Positions 11,965 to 24,105 are shown, counted from the first letter of the stretch. The stretch is DNA of 64,000 bases from Tenodera sinensis (GCA_030765045.1 CM060965.1:145373374-145437373); one strand, 5' to 3'. A program made the numbers and translations. Notes: generated by a model from the sequence alone, not told the origin.

Positions 11965-12235
11965 TTAATCCACATAGGCATTTTCAGAAATTATCTTATT
12001 GCTAATTTTTTGTAGATGCAAGGGGAATATGGGAATACACTAGAATGTGAAATGTTTTAAGAGCTAGTTGCTTTACGATGCCTTTGAAATTCCGTTCACT
12101 TTACAAGGTCAAGAGATAAACAAATAATAACGTATTCCTTTTTAAAAAGTATAAGTTTTGGCAAATTCAAACAAATAAAGAATATCTCAAAAATGGTTCA
12201 CTCAAAAGACAAAAGAAGTATTGGACATAAATGGT
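11965..12235 (-). repeat. repeat H fragment
   Basis: Contains CAGAAATTATCTTATTGCTA, TGTAGATGCAAGGGGAATA, TTGAAATTCCGTTCAC and ATATCTCAAAAATGGTTCACTC in the order of the minus-strand copies at 32310 and 45745. It breaks off before the microsatellite half. Confidence 0.65.
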
Positions 12236-12264
12236 GTATTATTTATGTATGCAAACAAACTTAC

Positions 12265-12525
12265 CGTTGGTGTTTTAAACACACAAGCCGTGTGTGGGCA
12301 ATCTTTGAGAGGTAGAATTGCAACTGAAAAATTCAGTGTCACAGCTGGGATTTGAACTACAGTCCTTCAGCTTACCATGCGGGTGCTCTAACCATTAATC
12401 TACTATGACAACCTGTCTAGACGACACCGAATTCTCCAACCAATTAGTATTTCTCTCGGTAAACCACAAAATTGTCTCACATCAGAGACAATTACCCCAA
12501 TCGTGACTTACTATACGTGAAGTAC
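12265..12525 (-). mobile_element. tRNA-derived SINE, family G, copy 1
   Basis: On the minus strand: AGTAAGTCACGATTGGGGTA, AATTGTCTCTGATGTGAGAC, a tRNA-like part with GGTTAGAGCACCCGCATGGT and GTTCAAATCCCAGC, then CAGTTGCAATTCTACCTCTC and CACACACGGCTTGTGTG. The second copy (62285-62600) has the same body but a rearranged end. Confidence 0.65.
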
Positions 12526-12683
12526 AGTGTGAATTACAGATCTAAACCTTTGCAAATGGGAGGAGGATTCTAACTTAGAACCTCTTCATTAGAATTTCAT
12601 TGTTCTTAACTACTTGTACGCAAAGCACAGTTACGGATGTGTAGACCAAACCAGATAAACAGGTTATTCAAATGCCTGATTCT

Positions 12684-12691
12684 TAATAATA

Positions 12692-12783
<92 letters not shown>
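12684..12783. repeat. microsatellite (AAT)n
   Basis: About 33 AAT units with one early interruption. The polyleucine ORF across it is an artefact. Confidence 0.95.
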
Positions 12784-12823
12784 TCAACTACTGTTTTATG
12801 GTTATGAGTACACCAGCTCATGG

Positions 12824-12986
12824 CTCCTGGCAGGAATACAACGAGTCAGTACATCAGTAAATAATACTGGCTACTCAGTAATATCTGAAACAGAGCCTAC
12901 ACCAGAAGCGTGAGTCCATCTTCAGATATCGCTGTGTATCCAGAATTATTTACTGATATACTGACTCGCTACATTCCTGACAGGGA
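12824..12986. repeat. long imperfect inverted repeat (foldback)
   Basis: Positions 12824-12889 and 12918-12986 are inverted copies of each other, sharing CATCAGTAAATAATACTGG-like and GATATCTGA-like cores with scattered mismatches. The loop is about 28 nt. The transcript could fold to a near-continuous hairpin of about 65 bp. It may be a foldback element or a hairpin RNA locus; no target-site duplication was identified. Confidence 0.75.
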
Positions 12987-13265
12987 CAGACATTCCTAAC
13001 AGACTGTATACAGCAATCAAAACTAAGTGATAGTACACGAAATACACTTGTTTCGTACACGGTAATACCAGACGGCTTTTAAATAAAATAACTGAAATAG
13101 ACGAAGTCCTACCTAATTTAATGATAGAACAGTAGATATATTTTACCATTCCTGATGTTATTTTGATGTCTGTCCGAACAAAGCACCTCTGTTCTGTGTA
13201 AGTGGGCGTGAGGCCGGCAGGCGGATTAGTCGTCCCAACATCCCAATCGGACTCTAGCGCCACCG

Positions 13266-13610
13266 GATGATGATGATAATGGTGGTGATAGTGTTATTTT
13301 TTTTTTAATTTAAATTAACGTCCTCCAACGTAATGACATATCGGAGGGCGAATCAATGAAACGGGTGAAATGATGCTCAAATGAGCCCGAGGTCCATGGA
13401 CATTCGTCTTCTCAGGATAAGGGAAAACCTCGGAAAAAAACCTTACCCGTATTAGTTACCCTAAGCGAGATTCGAACTCGAGACCTGTTGAACGTGAGGC
13501 AGACACGCTAACCATCACGCAACCGAGGTAGAATGGTGATAGTGATGATGATGGTGGTGATGTGGTGGGGTACTGGTAGTGGTGGCAGTAGTGATGGTGG
13601 TGGTGATGTT
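13266..13610. repeat. cryptic (TGG/TGA/GAT)n simple sequence, interrupted by a SINE
   Basis: Imperfect GATGATGAT and GGTGGTGATAGTG sequence at 13266-13293 resumes at 13534-13610. The tract was one low-complexity region before the family C SINE entered it. Confidence 0.75.
13294..13533 (-). mobile_element. tRNA-derived SINE, family C
   Basis: Minus-strand head GTTGCGTGATGGTTAGCGTG and box B GTTCGAATCTC, body TTCCGAGGTTTTCCCTTATC and CTCGGGCTCATTTGAGC, and 3' end CGTTGGAGGACGTTA. The 11-bp sequence TGGTGATAGTG occurs at 13283-13293 and 13534-13544 as a likely target-site duplication, although the surrounding DNA is itself repetitive. Other copies: 32075, 35112, 42398. Confidence 0.8.
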
Positions 13611-13763
13611 TACAACAAAGTGGATGGTGATTCGGGAATACCTTACAGAATTATTCGTAAAACAGGAAGAGTGCTTACATATTTTTGTGAATTTTACACA
13701 GAATCGTAGGACAACTTCATAACGGATCTTTGTGATTTCTAAGTCTCAGTTCCCAAAAACATT

Positions 13764-13764
<1 letters not shown>

Positions 13765-13803
<39 letters not shown>
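13765..13803. repeat. poly-T tract (about 39 T)
   Basis: An uninterrupted T run. It could be the A-tail of a minus-strand retroelement, but nothing recognisable lies immediately to its right. Confidence 0.9.
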
Positions 13804-13804
<1 letters not shown>

Positions 13805-13911
13805 TAGTCTTAGAAAGTTATAAATATCGACAACAAACAATTATTTGTCACTACTTCCCTTTCTAGCTTCATACATTAGCCTATAGCAATTAATATCAGT
13901 AAAAAATAAAG

Positions 13912-14180
13912 TGCAACCAAAACTTGCCACCCGGCCACTGTGTCCCCCACCTCTGCCCACTACAGCCGTCATGAGTGGAGAGCAGTGCAGGAAGGTGGGA
14001 CGTGGTCAGCGCTCCAAACCCTCCTGGTCACTTATTCGGCCTTCACGACCTGGGGGCGCTACTTCTTCATCAAGTAGATCCCTCCGGGACCTAACGAGGC
14101 TGAGTGCATCCCGTGCCAGACCTCCCAGAGGGGAAATCCCCACACCGGTACCGGGGATCGGAGGTGGTCAAGACCAGTAA
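13912..14180 (-). mobile_element. SINE, family E, head missing
   Basis: Shares CCGGCCACTGTGTCCCCCAC, CGACCTGGGGGCGCTACT, GGACCTAACGAGGCTGAGTG and CGTGCCAGACCTCCCAG with the 14820-15119 copy. It stops near the box B position, so the tRNA-like head is lost. The 89-codon ORF is a by-product of the GC-rich body. Confidence 0.65.
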
Positions 14181-14819
14181 TTTCAGTTAAAAACGACTCA
14201 GTGGTTAAGACAGTAATGAAGACAGCTTTTACATACTTATACTGTTGCTCAAATATGCCACGGCGGCAGTGCTAGGCATTTGTCCAGAAAAATGAATCCT
14301 ACTGTGTAATAAGAGTGTGTTAATGAGCATCATAGGTCAAATTACTCATTGAAAATGTAGTTTTTTGTTAACTCCGTACTTATGCAGAAGTATGCTGCTT
14401 TATCCTAGCACATCATTGATGCAACCACTGAACTGAAATCTGTAGTCAGCTCTATCTCCACGGACTATCACTTCAGTGAAGATTATCGCTTGACTAGCCA
14501 AGGGTGGCTCTTCGGGCTGGCTTATTTGGCAGACACGATTGCCAAAACCATTGACATGAAGTGCTGTTGTGTGTATTACCGGAGACACGGTCCTTGATTT
14601 CCAAGTTAAAGCTTCACACGTAACACAATCTGATTGTTATTGCTGAGAATCGCTTAATTACCTTAGAAACCTTAACCATATGAACGCTCATCGTCCTCAG
14701 AAAACTGTAACGGTGAAAACAATAGAATGTTTGTTATATTTATGATAGAAATGGAGGGGTATATAAGGTGTATATGTTAGTCGATGAATATTAATTTATT
14801 ACATCCGTAAAGTAAAAGT
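14181..14819. other. unassigned sequence
   Basis: Nothing recognised between two copies of SINE family E. No conserved ORF. Confidence 0.4.
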
Positions 14820-15119
14820 AAACCCCAGCGCATCAGCCCATGAAGAGCTATGAATTGCCGCCCAGCCGCTGCGTCCCCCACCTCTACTAACTACAGAGTA
14901 GTGTGGTCAGCGTCCCGACCCCTCCCGGCCTTCTCGACCTGGGGCCGCTACTACTCCATCAAATAGCACCTCAATATGTTCCTTTGGGACCTAACGAGAC
15001 TGAGTGCACCCCGTGCCAGACCTCCCAGTGGGGGAAAAATCCCCATTATGGTGCCGGGGATCGAACCCGTGTCCTCCGTGCCACAGGCAAGCGCGCTACC
15101 AACTGCACTACGGAGTAAA
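14820..15119 (-). mobile_element. tRNA-derived SINE, family E
   Basis: The minus-strand head CTCCGTAGTGCAGTTGGTAG followed by GCGCGCTTGCC and GGTTCGATCCCCGGCA is a clear tRNA-like box A/box B pair. The body matches 13912-14180. It is oriented away from the family B SINEs that start about 60 bp downstream. Confidence 0.75.
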
Positions 15120-15180
15120 TGCCTTAAATGTGAATACAACTTTCACAGGTATGTTTGAAAAGTCAAGAATATTAAAGTTT

Positions 15181-15535
15181 GACGGCGGCGTGGCCGAGCG
15201 GTTAGGCCGTTCGCCTAGCACCTCGACTGCCCGAGTTTGATCCCAGGGACCCGCGTGTGGTATTCGTGATGGTCGAAGGGGCGTCTGAGACGGTTTTCTC
15301 CGGGTTCTGCGGTTCTTCCCGCCATTCATTCCAATTGCATCATCTTTCCATTCATCCATTTCACAAGTCTTCTTCCTCACTCTCATACCTGGTGCTAGGC
15401 TGACCACCCGCTTCAGGTCTTCACTCTGTTCGGTCCATAGATTCCTGTCCTCCCCGACAGGAGGGTCCTGGGGGAGGGGGTAGAAATTTTTCTTCAGCCA
15501 GGATTACTCTTCATCCTTCCCTGAGTCTTGAAGTA
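15181..15535 (+). mobile_element. tRNA-derived SINE, family B
   Basis: Head GCGTGGCCGAGCGGTTAGGC with box B-like GAGTTTGATCCC, body CCCGCGTGTGGTATTCGTGA and TTTCTCCGGGTTCTGCGGTT, tail GCTGACCACCCGCTTCAGG, TTCGGTCCATAGATTCC and CTCCCCGACAGG. The 5' half is the same as in family A (124-364, 31559-31766) but the 3' half differs. Confidence 0.75.
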
Positions 15536-15539
15536 TAAT

Positions 15540-15812
15540 GGTGGCGCCGTGGGTGAGTGGTTAGACCGCTCACCTACCACCAAGGTGGGACCCGCATGTG
15601 TTGTGCATGGTGGACGAAGCGGCGTCTGGGTTTTCTCCGGGTTCTCCGATTTCCCCGCCATTCATTCCACCAATTGCCCCATTATCACCCTTCCAATCAT
15701 CCATTTCGCCTGCATTTCATATGCAGGACTATCATACCCGGAGGTATGACTTCACTCTGTCTGGTCCAGAGGTCCCTCTGCTCCCCGACAGGCGTCTGAT
15801 CCTAAGCTGGTT
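15540..15812 (+). mobile_element. tRNA-derived SINE, family B, second copy in tandem
   Basis: Starts GGCGCCGTGGGTGAGTGGTT; part of the T-arm is lost, since ACCAAGG is followed directly by TGGGACCCGCATGTG. It then follows the family body (GTGGACGAAGCGGCGTCTGG, TTTCCCCGCCATTCATTCC) and tail (CTCCCCGACAGGCGTCTGAT). It lies a few bases after the preceding family B copy, same strand. Confidence 0.75.
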
Positions 15813-16064
15813 TGTAAGGAACAGGGAAAGAAAGAAGAAAGAACTTAAATCAACCCCAAATGAAACATCTTAGACTATTAGAGAATACGTTGTTGAAGCA
15901 CTAAAATGTTGGGTGTTGTTGACAAGGATGTATTATTTACAGGGGATAATGATAATACAAACTTTAGAGCTTACACAGCAAGGAAGTAGTAATGTTTATA
16001 TAGAATAAAGAAGTACTTCCTAAATGACGATTTAACAACCCTGGGCTATCCTACTCGTATGTTG
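15813..16064. other. unassigned sequence
   Basis: Short AT-rich stretch, nothing recognised. Confidence 0.4.
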
Positions 16065-16345
16065 CACAATGGAATACACATGCAGCTGACTATTTCTGTT
16101 TATATGCTAATATTTACTTTTTAATTATATTGTGAGAACAGACAAATTATGATATTTTAGAGAATTTATTAATACTAATTAGAAATAGTTAATTTTATTA
16201 AACAAAGCCGTGCACCATGCAGCCGATTGTTTCTGTTGATATAATTTTTGCTTTTTTTAAAATGTGTAATTATTTCTCCATGTATAATGTGAGAAAAGAA
16301 AATGTAAAGTCTTTTGTGACTTTATTAACATTAATTACCAGAACT
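16065..16345 (+). repeat. diverged tandem duplication (two units of about 140 bp)
   Basis: 16065-16200 and 16205-16345 share ATGCAGC.GA, TTTCTGTT.ATAT, TGTGAGAA, TTTATTAA and ATTAATTA-like words in the same order. The units are well diverged, so the event is old. Confidence 0.5.
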
Positions 16346-17035
16346 TAACATCTCATAGTAAAACAAGATGGTTATCTCTTTTCCCAGACACTGAAAGGGT
16401 GTTGGATATGCATACTGGATTGAAGACCTGGTTCTGCATGCCACCTAAGACATTATTTAACGTTTTGACAATATGATAGCTAAAGCATAATTGTGCATTT
16501 ACATTTATTGGTGTTTCTACTTTATTCAAATATCATACAATAGGAAGGAAAGTGACAACTCTACACTTGAGATAATGGAAATTTTATATAGCGTTCTGTC
16601 AAGTCCTTCAAAATGGATTTAAAGGAAAATTTATTTTCCAATGTTAAACAGAAGTTAGGCTTTGATGAAGAAGCTAATGCTTATTTGGAAGAACAGATGC
16701 TGTTGTATGATTCATGCTATGAATGCTTATAATCCAGCGGGCTTTAGAAGGAAACCGAATATACCACGTGGCCCATCTTATCCGTCTTTGGCATATTAAC
16801 ACAACGCAGCAATTCCAGTCATAGAGACGGCAGTGGCGTGAGCGAACTTCGTTCTGCCTCTCAATGAAGACAAGAGATGAGAGGCTTGAACTATCGTGTG
16901 TAGTCCGTGATAATAGAAGATAACAGTAAAAACAACCGAAAAGGTCTTGTGTGTTGCACTTTACTTACAGGGCCGGTACTTTACCGGGAATAAACTCACT
17001 CCCGTATATTCTGCTATTGTCTAAAAGCACGCATC

Positions 17036-17037
<2 letters not shown>
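16346..17037. other. unassigned sequence with a short ORF
   Basis: A 39-codon ORF at about 16613 (MDLKENLFSNVKQ...) is the only coding-like piece. It has no recognisable domain and no neighbouring exon that I could join. No promoter or RNA gene recognised. Confidence 0.35.

Positions 17038-17093
<56 letters not shown>
17038..17093. repeat. microsatellite (GT)n
   Basis: About 27 GT units. No repeat H sequence flanks this tract, unlike several other GT/CA tracts in the window. Confidence 0.95.
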
Positions 17094-17096
<3 letters not shown>

Positions 17097-18439
17097 TAGG
17101 CTGCGCTTTACAAGTAGTTCCATGTCGGACTACAGAAATTAATTTGATTTTATGTTATTTGACTGTTTATTTTGTTAAAGAGCGATATTATAACATTAAA
17201 TTTTAGTTTACACTGCATTTTAAAATATGTATACGTAACTAACAAAAACTTGTGAATGGAGATATATGCATGCACCGTTTTGTGTTATTAAAAGGAGTTG
17301 GTAAACGATGTTACATTTAGTGGCGCTTTTTTCAGATTCTTTATAACTGTGGTTAACGTTAATAAGTACTATGAATTAAATGCATATAAAAAAGACATGC
17401 CAAAGTAAAATAAAAAATTAAATGGTTAAAAAACTTTAAATTGTGTGGTTTTGTTTGGATTTGTAAGTTTCACGAGAAGATCACAGAAGTATTCGGTAAC
17501 TGTTTCCGTATTCATCGTTGCGCAAACACAAACTTGGACAATAAAACGTTTCGCTATTCTTTCAACGTGTGTTGTCAAACAAAGTAGCATATTTATGAAA
17601 AGATGGTTCAGCATGTGATAATTCAGAAGTAAACACCGCTGCTGTCAGGTAGTCTAGGTCAAAGGCAGTGTCTTCAGATAGTTCATATGCTTCACCCAAG
17701 GCGTAGTAGCACAATTTGTAGAATTTCGCGCGATTTTTAACACTTTTTAACGTCATGCCATCTGTGCAGCACGTGCAGAAGCAAAGATACAGTTTTCTAG
17801 TACCTACTAAATTCTCTTTGGATACTTCTCAAAGCTATTATGTACCCGACACAGAATTAGAGGTACAGTTGCCTAGCACTAAGGCTTTTGTGGACACGTG
17901 ATGAAGCAGCGCGATGTGGTACTAGGATGACAGGGGGCTAACAGTTCGCCACACACCAAGCCAAGAACTATTTCCTAATAGGTACGATATAGCCATATAG
18001 TTATGTACCTCACTTTATCGGAAATGGTCAGGAATAAGGAAAATCTAAATACTTTAAATGAGTTAGCGACTCAAATCAGTATAGCAGAAAGATCTTTAAG
18101 ACAAACTGAACAAGAAAGAAATCTAAGAAATTTTTATAGACCTCCAGCGACTGTTGTAGCACCATTCCGTCGATCGTTAAGATTGTCAAACCAACTGTAA
18201 GCAGAAAGGAGAAGAACGAGGCCAAAACGACAGCCTGATGAGACTTGGACAGCCTACCAGAGACTAGGGACAACTTTACAATATCACCAATTTTCCTTAT
18301 TGTTATTTAATTTAGGTTAGTAACTTCTGCACATTCTATTGTGAAAAAATTGTAATTAATAAGTTTAAATAAATGAAAATATCCGCATACTACTTCCAGA
18401 TATAAGAAATTAGGTATCTGGACATAGCTGGCAGATATT
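17094..18439. other. unassigned sequence with small ORFs on both strands
   Basis: Two overlapping minus-strand ORFs (17426-17614 and 17562-17756) and a plus-strand ORF (18003-18200, followed after its stop by a further short frame) look slightly protein-like but carry no motif I recognise. They could be remnants of transposon genes. I do not call a gene. Confidence 0.3.
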
Positions 18440-19013
18440 ATTTTATTTTATTTTATTTTATTTTATTTTATTTTATTTTATTTTATTTTATTTTATTTTA
18501 TTTTATTTTATTTTATTTTATTTTATTTTATTTTATTTTATTTTATTTTATTTTATTTTATTTTATTTTATTTTATTTTATTTTATTTTATTTTATTTTA
18601 TTTTATTTTATTTTATTTTATTTTATTTTATTTTATTTTATTTTATTTTATTTTATTTTATTTTATTTTATTTTATTTTATTTTATTTTATTTTATTTTA
18701 TTTTATTTTATTTTATTTTATTTTATTTTATTTTATTTTATTTTATTTTATTTTATTTTATTTTATTTTATTTTATTTTATTTTATTTTATTTTAAATTA
18801 TTTTATTTTATTTTATTTTATTTTATTTTATTTTATTTTATTTTATTTTATTTTATTTTATTTTATTTTATTTTATTTTATTTTATTTTATTTTATTTTA
18901 TTTTATTTTATTTTATTTTATTTTATTTTATTTTATTTTATTTTATTTTATTTTATTTTATTTTATTTTATTTTATTTTATTTTATTTTATTTTATTTTA
19001 TTTTTATTTTTAT
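18440..19013. repeat. pentanucleotide satellite (ATTTT)n, about 570 bp
   Basis: About 115 units of ATTTT, almost perfect. The only clear break is a TTTTAAATTATTTT variant near 18793, and there are a few longer T runs at the right end. Confidence 0.97.
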
Positions 19014-19371
19014 ATAGTTAAACCTACGTATAGGAAAACAAAAAAATCTAGTACTCTGTCGTTACCAACAATATGACAGCCTGCCACATCTCTTATGCTT
19101 GCCTTAAATTTCCAAAAATGTATAATGTCTGCTTTAATATCAAACATACCTATCTTATCCACATATTTTGAAATAATTAAGTCAAATTATGGGTATTTAG
19201 TAAATTAATGACATGGAAAACAAAACATACCAAAATAATTAAAATATCTCAATTAATGTTGTAACTGTTATTAGCGATCTACTAACAAACACGACGCTGT
19301 GTATTTTACGCTGACGAATAACTGTGACTGCCTTACATCTTTATTGCAGGAAAATTGTAGTATTCTAGCAT

Positions 19372-20010
19372 CATTCTTTTACTTTCTCTACTACGTATAG
19401 CAAGTAGGGAAAGTATTTTATTCGACTCACAATTTCCATATCGAGATGTCACCGGAGATATATATTTTGAGATCCCCTGAATCAAAAAAAAAAAAAAAAA
19501 AAACATTTTTAGAGAAAGATCGCGCGCGGTGTGTATATGTGTGTATGTGTGTGTGCGTGTGTGTGAGCAACATAATTCAAAAACGAAAAGTCGATTAAAA
19601 TACAATATATTTATGTTTAATTTCTTTCAAGAATGCGGCACGAAGATTTTGAAGCAAATTTCTCAGCTGTAAACTACCCTTTAAATGAAAAAAATTTTCG
19701 AAAATTTTTATTTTTGATAAATGGCTCTAAGGAATTTTGATTAAAATATTATGTTTAACATATGTGTTTATGGCAAGTGAAAGGCATCTTTTGAATATTC
19801 TGGCTATAGCTATTCTGGCTATAGTCCTGTTTACTCTTGATGATTTTTGCACAACTGGTAAGCCAAGAGATAGACAAACCTTATACTATACAAAAAATGT
19901 AGATCTTGTTAAAACAGACATGTTATGTCCAAATGCATTTTTATGTAGTATACCATTTCAGAGATATGCCTTGTTATTTGTGTGAGTTTTGTAATTGTAT
20001 ATTTTCTAAG
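19372..20010 (+). repeat. repeat H copy
   Basis: Starts with a short palindrome (CTTTCTCTACTACGTATAGC...AGTAGGGAAAG), then GAGATCCCCTGAATC, an A run, TTTTTAGAGAAAGATC, a GT-rich tract, CATAATTCAAAAACGAAAAG, TAAACTACCCTTTAAATG, GATTAAAATATTATG, TGTAGATCTTGTTAAAACA. This is the fullest 5' end of the family. ORFs through it are not conserved between copies. Confidence 0.75.
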
Positions 20011-20053
20011 TTTGTGTAGCAATTATAAACTTTCACAAGTTACGTAAAAACGT

Positions 20054-21179
<1,126 letters not shown>

Positions 21180-21189
21180 CGCTGCACTA

Positions 21190-21600
21190 ATAAGGAATGG
21201 AAATATGAAAAAGATAAACATAACTGGGCCAGTCAGCGCCCTGTATGGACGATAACTCTCATTTTTCATCCGATGCTCTTGGGATCTGCATTTCCACCGG
21301 TCGTTTCCTTGTTGATTTCTTCGGCGAATGCTCCAATGGTTCAGACAGAAGATAGCTAACATCATCTCAACATTTTGTGGGTGTTCCCCTGCGTTTTATA
21401 CCCTATACCGAACCCTGAGAAAGTCTTCTTTTCCAGTTTTCAATCTCGGCTTCACTGGGAGCTGCTTTATTGAACCAAAGAAAGAGGTTTTCTCTGATTT
21501 CTTCATACGATTTGCCAGTTCGTTCTTTTTCAAGAACCCACACACTAATGAAGATACATTCTTCAATCGTATATTTGCTTGTACCAGCCATTGCTTACAA
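21190..21600 (-). pseudogene. mariner-type transposase N-terminus (DUF4817-like HTH), broken
   Basis: On the minus strand from 21591 the frame reads MAGTSKYTIEECIF then KSYEEIRENL and APSEAEIENWKRRLSQGSV. This is the pattern of the DUF4817-type helix-turn-helix found at the start of many mariner-like transposases. A frameshift or stop follows the GSV. Further on, another frame shows RRNQQGNDRW and SYRPYRALTGPV, compatible with the second HTH of the same protein. The catalytic part would lie where the TTTA array now begins and is missing. Confidence 0.5.
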
Positions 21601-21844
21601 CACAAACAGCGTTTCACATTAACAACAACTAATAATCCGCGAAAAATCTGGCTTGCCGCTATAACATAACAATGCCCTCGCTCTATCGGAAAATTGTCAA
21701 ACTAATGCAACAAAAAGCATATGAAGGGGAGAAATATCCCTCTCAACCTATGAATAGTTTTTAATTAGTTTTAGGTATCGGAAAGTGAGTTATTTCAATA
21801 TAAACATTAGCCGATCGCGACTTTTGGCCCACTCCATACAAGAA

Positions 21845-21960
21845 GATCAGCAATAGGATAATTTCTGCAAATATTTATCTTGATCAACATGAACATAGAG
21901 GAATAAGAGTTTTTAAGAATAGTTAGTACAAGAGAAGAGCAACACATTCGATTTTTAGAT
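21845..21960 (+). repeat. repeat H fragment (3' end)
   Basis: CAATAGGATAATTTCTGCAA, TATTTATCTTGATCAACATG, GAATAAGAGTTTTTAAGAAT and AACACATTCGATTTTTAG match the 3' end of H copies at 57170-57295. Confidence 0.65.
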
Positions 21961-22240
21961 AAAGTAGAATTGTCTAGCAGTTACATACGATAGGAGTAGT
22001 GTCGCCTCTCCAGATGGCGGATAGCGGATTGCCTCCCAAATATAAAATGAAATACTCGGGACGAACCAAAAGTAGCAGATGTTCCTTCTTAGATGTGGTA
22101 AGCAACCATCTAGGAGAAGGAACTCAAAAGATAAAGCCGGCTCTCCAGGCAGGAGATTGCACATCGGACTGGTAACCTAGTCATGGAAAAAACAAAATCA
22201 CTCATAAGTCTAAAAATAATGTAATAAAACGGCAATTCGA
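21961..22240 (-). other. internal region next to LTR, degenerate
   Basis: The sequence following the primer-binding site on the minus strand would be the leader and start of gag. Several stops break every frame; a 69-codon frame (21955-22164) has no known motif. Assigned only by position. Confidence 0.4.
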
Positions 22241-22261
22241 CGAATCCCACTTCTGACACCA
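22241..22261 (-). other. primer-binding site of an LTR retrotransposon
   Basis: The minus strand reads TGGTGTCAGAAGTGGGATTC directly after the LTR. Sequences beginning TGGTGTCAGAAGTGGG are typical tRNA primer-binding sites of Ty3/gypsy-type elements. It sets the LTR/internal boundary and orientation. Confidence 0.65.
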
Positions 22262-22559
22262 GGGTAACAAATGGCCAAAATCAGTTCAGTTACTTTTCTG
22301 TCAGTTTATTTTCTTTCTGAACTTTTGCACAAATACAAAGTTCTCTTCCACCGACGTTCTAACACAGTCCACAGTCCACAGTCCTTCGCGATATTATAAC
22401 TCCGAACTGTTCTACTCTACTTCTTCAGCCTTGATTCAGTCCTTTCACTGTCTATATTCACCTTCTTTGTCTCTCATACACCAACTCTGACGATACAATC
22501 ACTCGAGGCTCTCTAAAACCTTTTAATTTCGACGTCACGTGCCTTTTACGGCGACAGTG

Positions 22560-22617
<58 letters not shown>

Positions 22618-22937
22618 ACACATACACACACAGCTGTCTCGCACTCACTGACACACTACCAATTCATGTCTGTAATTCTCTTCTCTGCTGTTTCCTCATG
22701 TCCTTATATAGCGGGGATGACGTCACAGGTTCTTTCAGGAACTTCTACAAACACGCCGGCCGCCGTGCGGTTCTCAATGGCTCTATAAAACGCTTTTTGT
22801 TGCCGTTTGTTCACGTGTTTGCTCGCGTGAGTGGTGTGGGGAAACTTGATGTTGCACCTTTGCTCGCCGACCTCATATGTGGGGTGAAGTAGCTTAGCCC
22901 CAACCGTCCTTTGTTTTGCGCCACGCCTGAAGTCACA
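22262..22937 (-). mobile_element. LTR of a Ty3/gypsy-like retrotransposon
   Basis: About 680 bp on the minus strand. It has a TATA box (GCTATATAAGG, complement at 22702-22712) and a polyadenylation signal AATAAA (complement at 22305-22310), followed about 45 bp later by the primer-binding site. The 5' end is set tentatively at TGTGACTTCAGGCG. A CA/GT microsatellite lies between TATA and the polyadenylation signal. A second, truncated copy of its 3' part is at 60035-60255. No matching partner LTR was seen nearby. Confidence 0.65.
22559..22632. repeat. microsatellite (CA)n inside the LTR
   Basis: About 36 CA units with two CATA variants. It lies roughly 70-150 bp downstream of the LTR TATA box in the direction of transcription. 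Confidence 0.95.
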
Positions 22938-23794
22938 ATATAAATCAGATGTCTACTGAAGATAGAGCAGTTCCCATAGCATCATAACAGGTATTTGGGA
23001 ACTGTTACTGAAGAACTAAAACAAGAAGAGAAGGAAAATACACCCTATAATAAACTATTTCGAATTTATTCTGGCATCCAGAGAAATAAGTGTATTAAAA
23101 AGTTTGTAATTTAATAATATGAAAGAAAATAGCAAGGCTTCCGAAATAAAAATTAACAAACATTTTACTTCAAAGACTCACAGTACTGTTAATTTTCATA
23201 TTTTATTTAAGGGAGAGTTTTTTGGCATAAACTCACTTTGATACAATCTGCAATGCGATACACATATTTTCAAATTGCTACAACTATCTAAAGCGTACTT
23301 TTTTGACACTGATTGATTTAAAGCGCTTTATTCATTGTTGTTTGTCAAACACTTTGTGAGATCATCAGGAAGTCGCACAAAATGGCAATAACTGACAAAT
23401 TGTTTTGGAATATAATTTTATTTATGCACGAATAATAAAATCTTTGTCATCAAATTGCTTATTGAATTTCTGCTATGCACACTCAGGTACCTACCCAACT
23501 GCAAAACGTTCCCAAGACGTTTCAAAATGGTCAGTTTTTGCCCTTACAAATTGCTCGTGGCAGCAATCTGAAGAAATTCGGTTACAACGAAGCGAAAATT
23601 CAATTTAGCTGTGAACAGCTTATTGGAAACTGCGTCATCCCTTCCGAAGGTCGAAACAGACTCTGCACTGCACAAGTAGTGTGGTTATGAGCATGAATAA
23701 CCCCATAGAAGCCGTGGCTGTGTGGAAATATTGGCACATCTGTATATGCTTGGTAGTACATGGACGATAACGCTAGTGTAATTTAGACACAGGA
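22938..23794. other. unassigned sequence
   Basis: AT-rich, nothing recognised. Overlapping ORFs at 23405-23690 on the plus strand have no known motif. Confidence 0.4.
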
Positions 23795-24105
23795 ATAGTT
23801 TTACTTCGTCTGCTCGGTATTCCATAACATTGTTCGAGAAATATCCGCGCGCGTGGTGTGTGTGTGTTCGCGTGCGCGCACGCGCGTGTGTTCGTGTGTA
23901 TGTGTGTGTCTGATGTATCTGTGAACAGAATAACTCAAAAACGAATAGTCCGTTAAAAACCCAAGTTGATATTTAAGTTTAATATATTTCAAGGATATGA
24001 CACGAAAATTTTGAGGAAAATTCCTCCACCTAAACTACCTTTTATATGGGAAAGTTCTTGAAAATTTTGATTTTTCATGAAAATGGCCCTGACAATGTTG
24101 ATTAA
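23795..24105 (+). repeat. repeat H, left part of a copy split by a LINE
   Basis: Contains a GT/CGCG-rich tract, AATAACTCAAAAACGAATAG, TTTCAAGGATATGACACGAA, TAAACTACCTTTTATATGGG, and ends at the target site AATGTTGATTAA (24094-24105). The copy continues at 27014. Confidence 0.8.

Noticed and set aside
17426..18200. Possible small genes on both strands
   Set aside because: Frames are short, overlap and have no motif. Kept as unassigned sequence.
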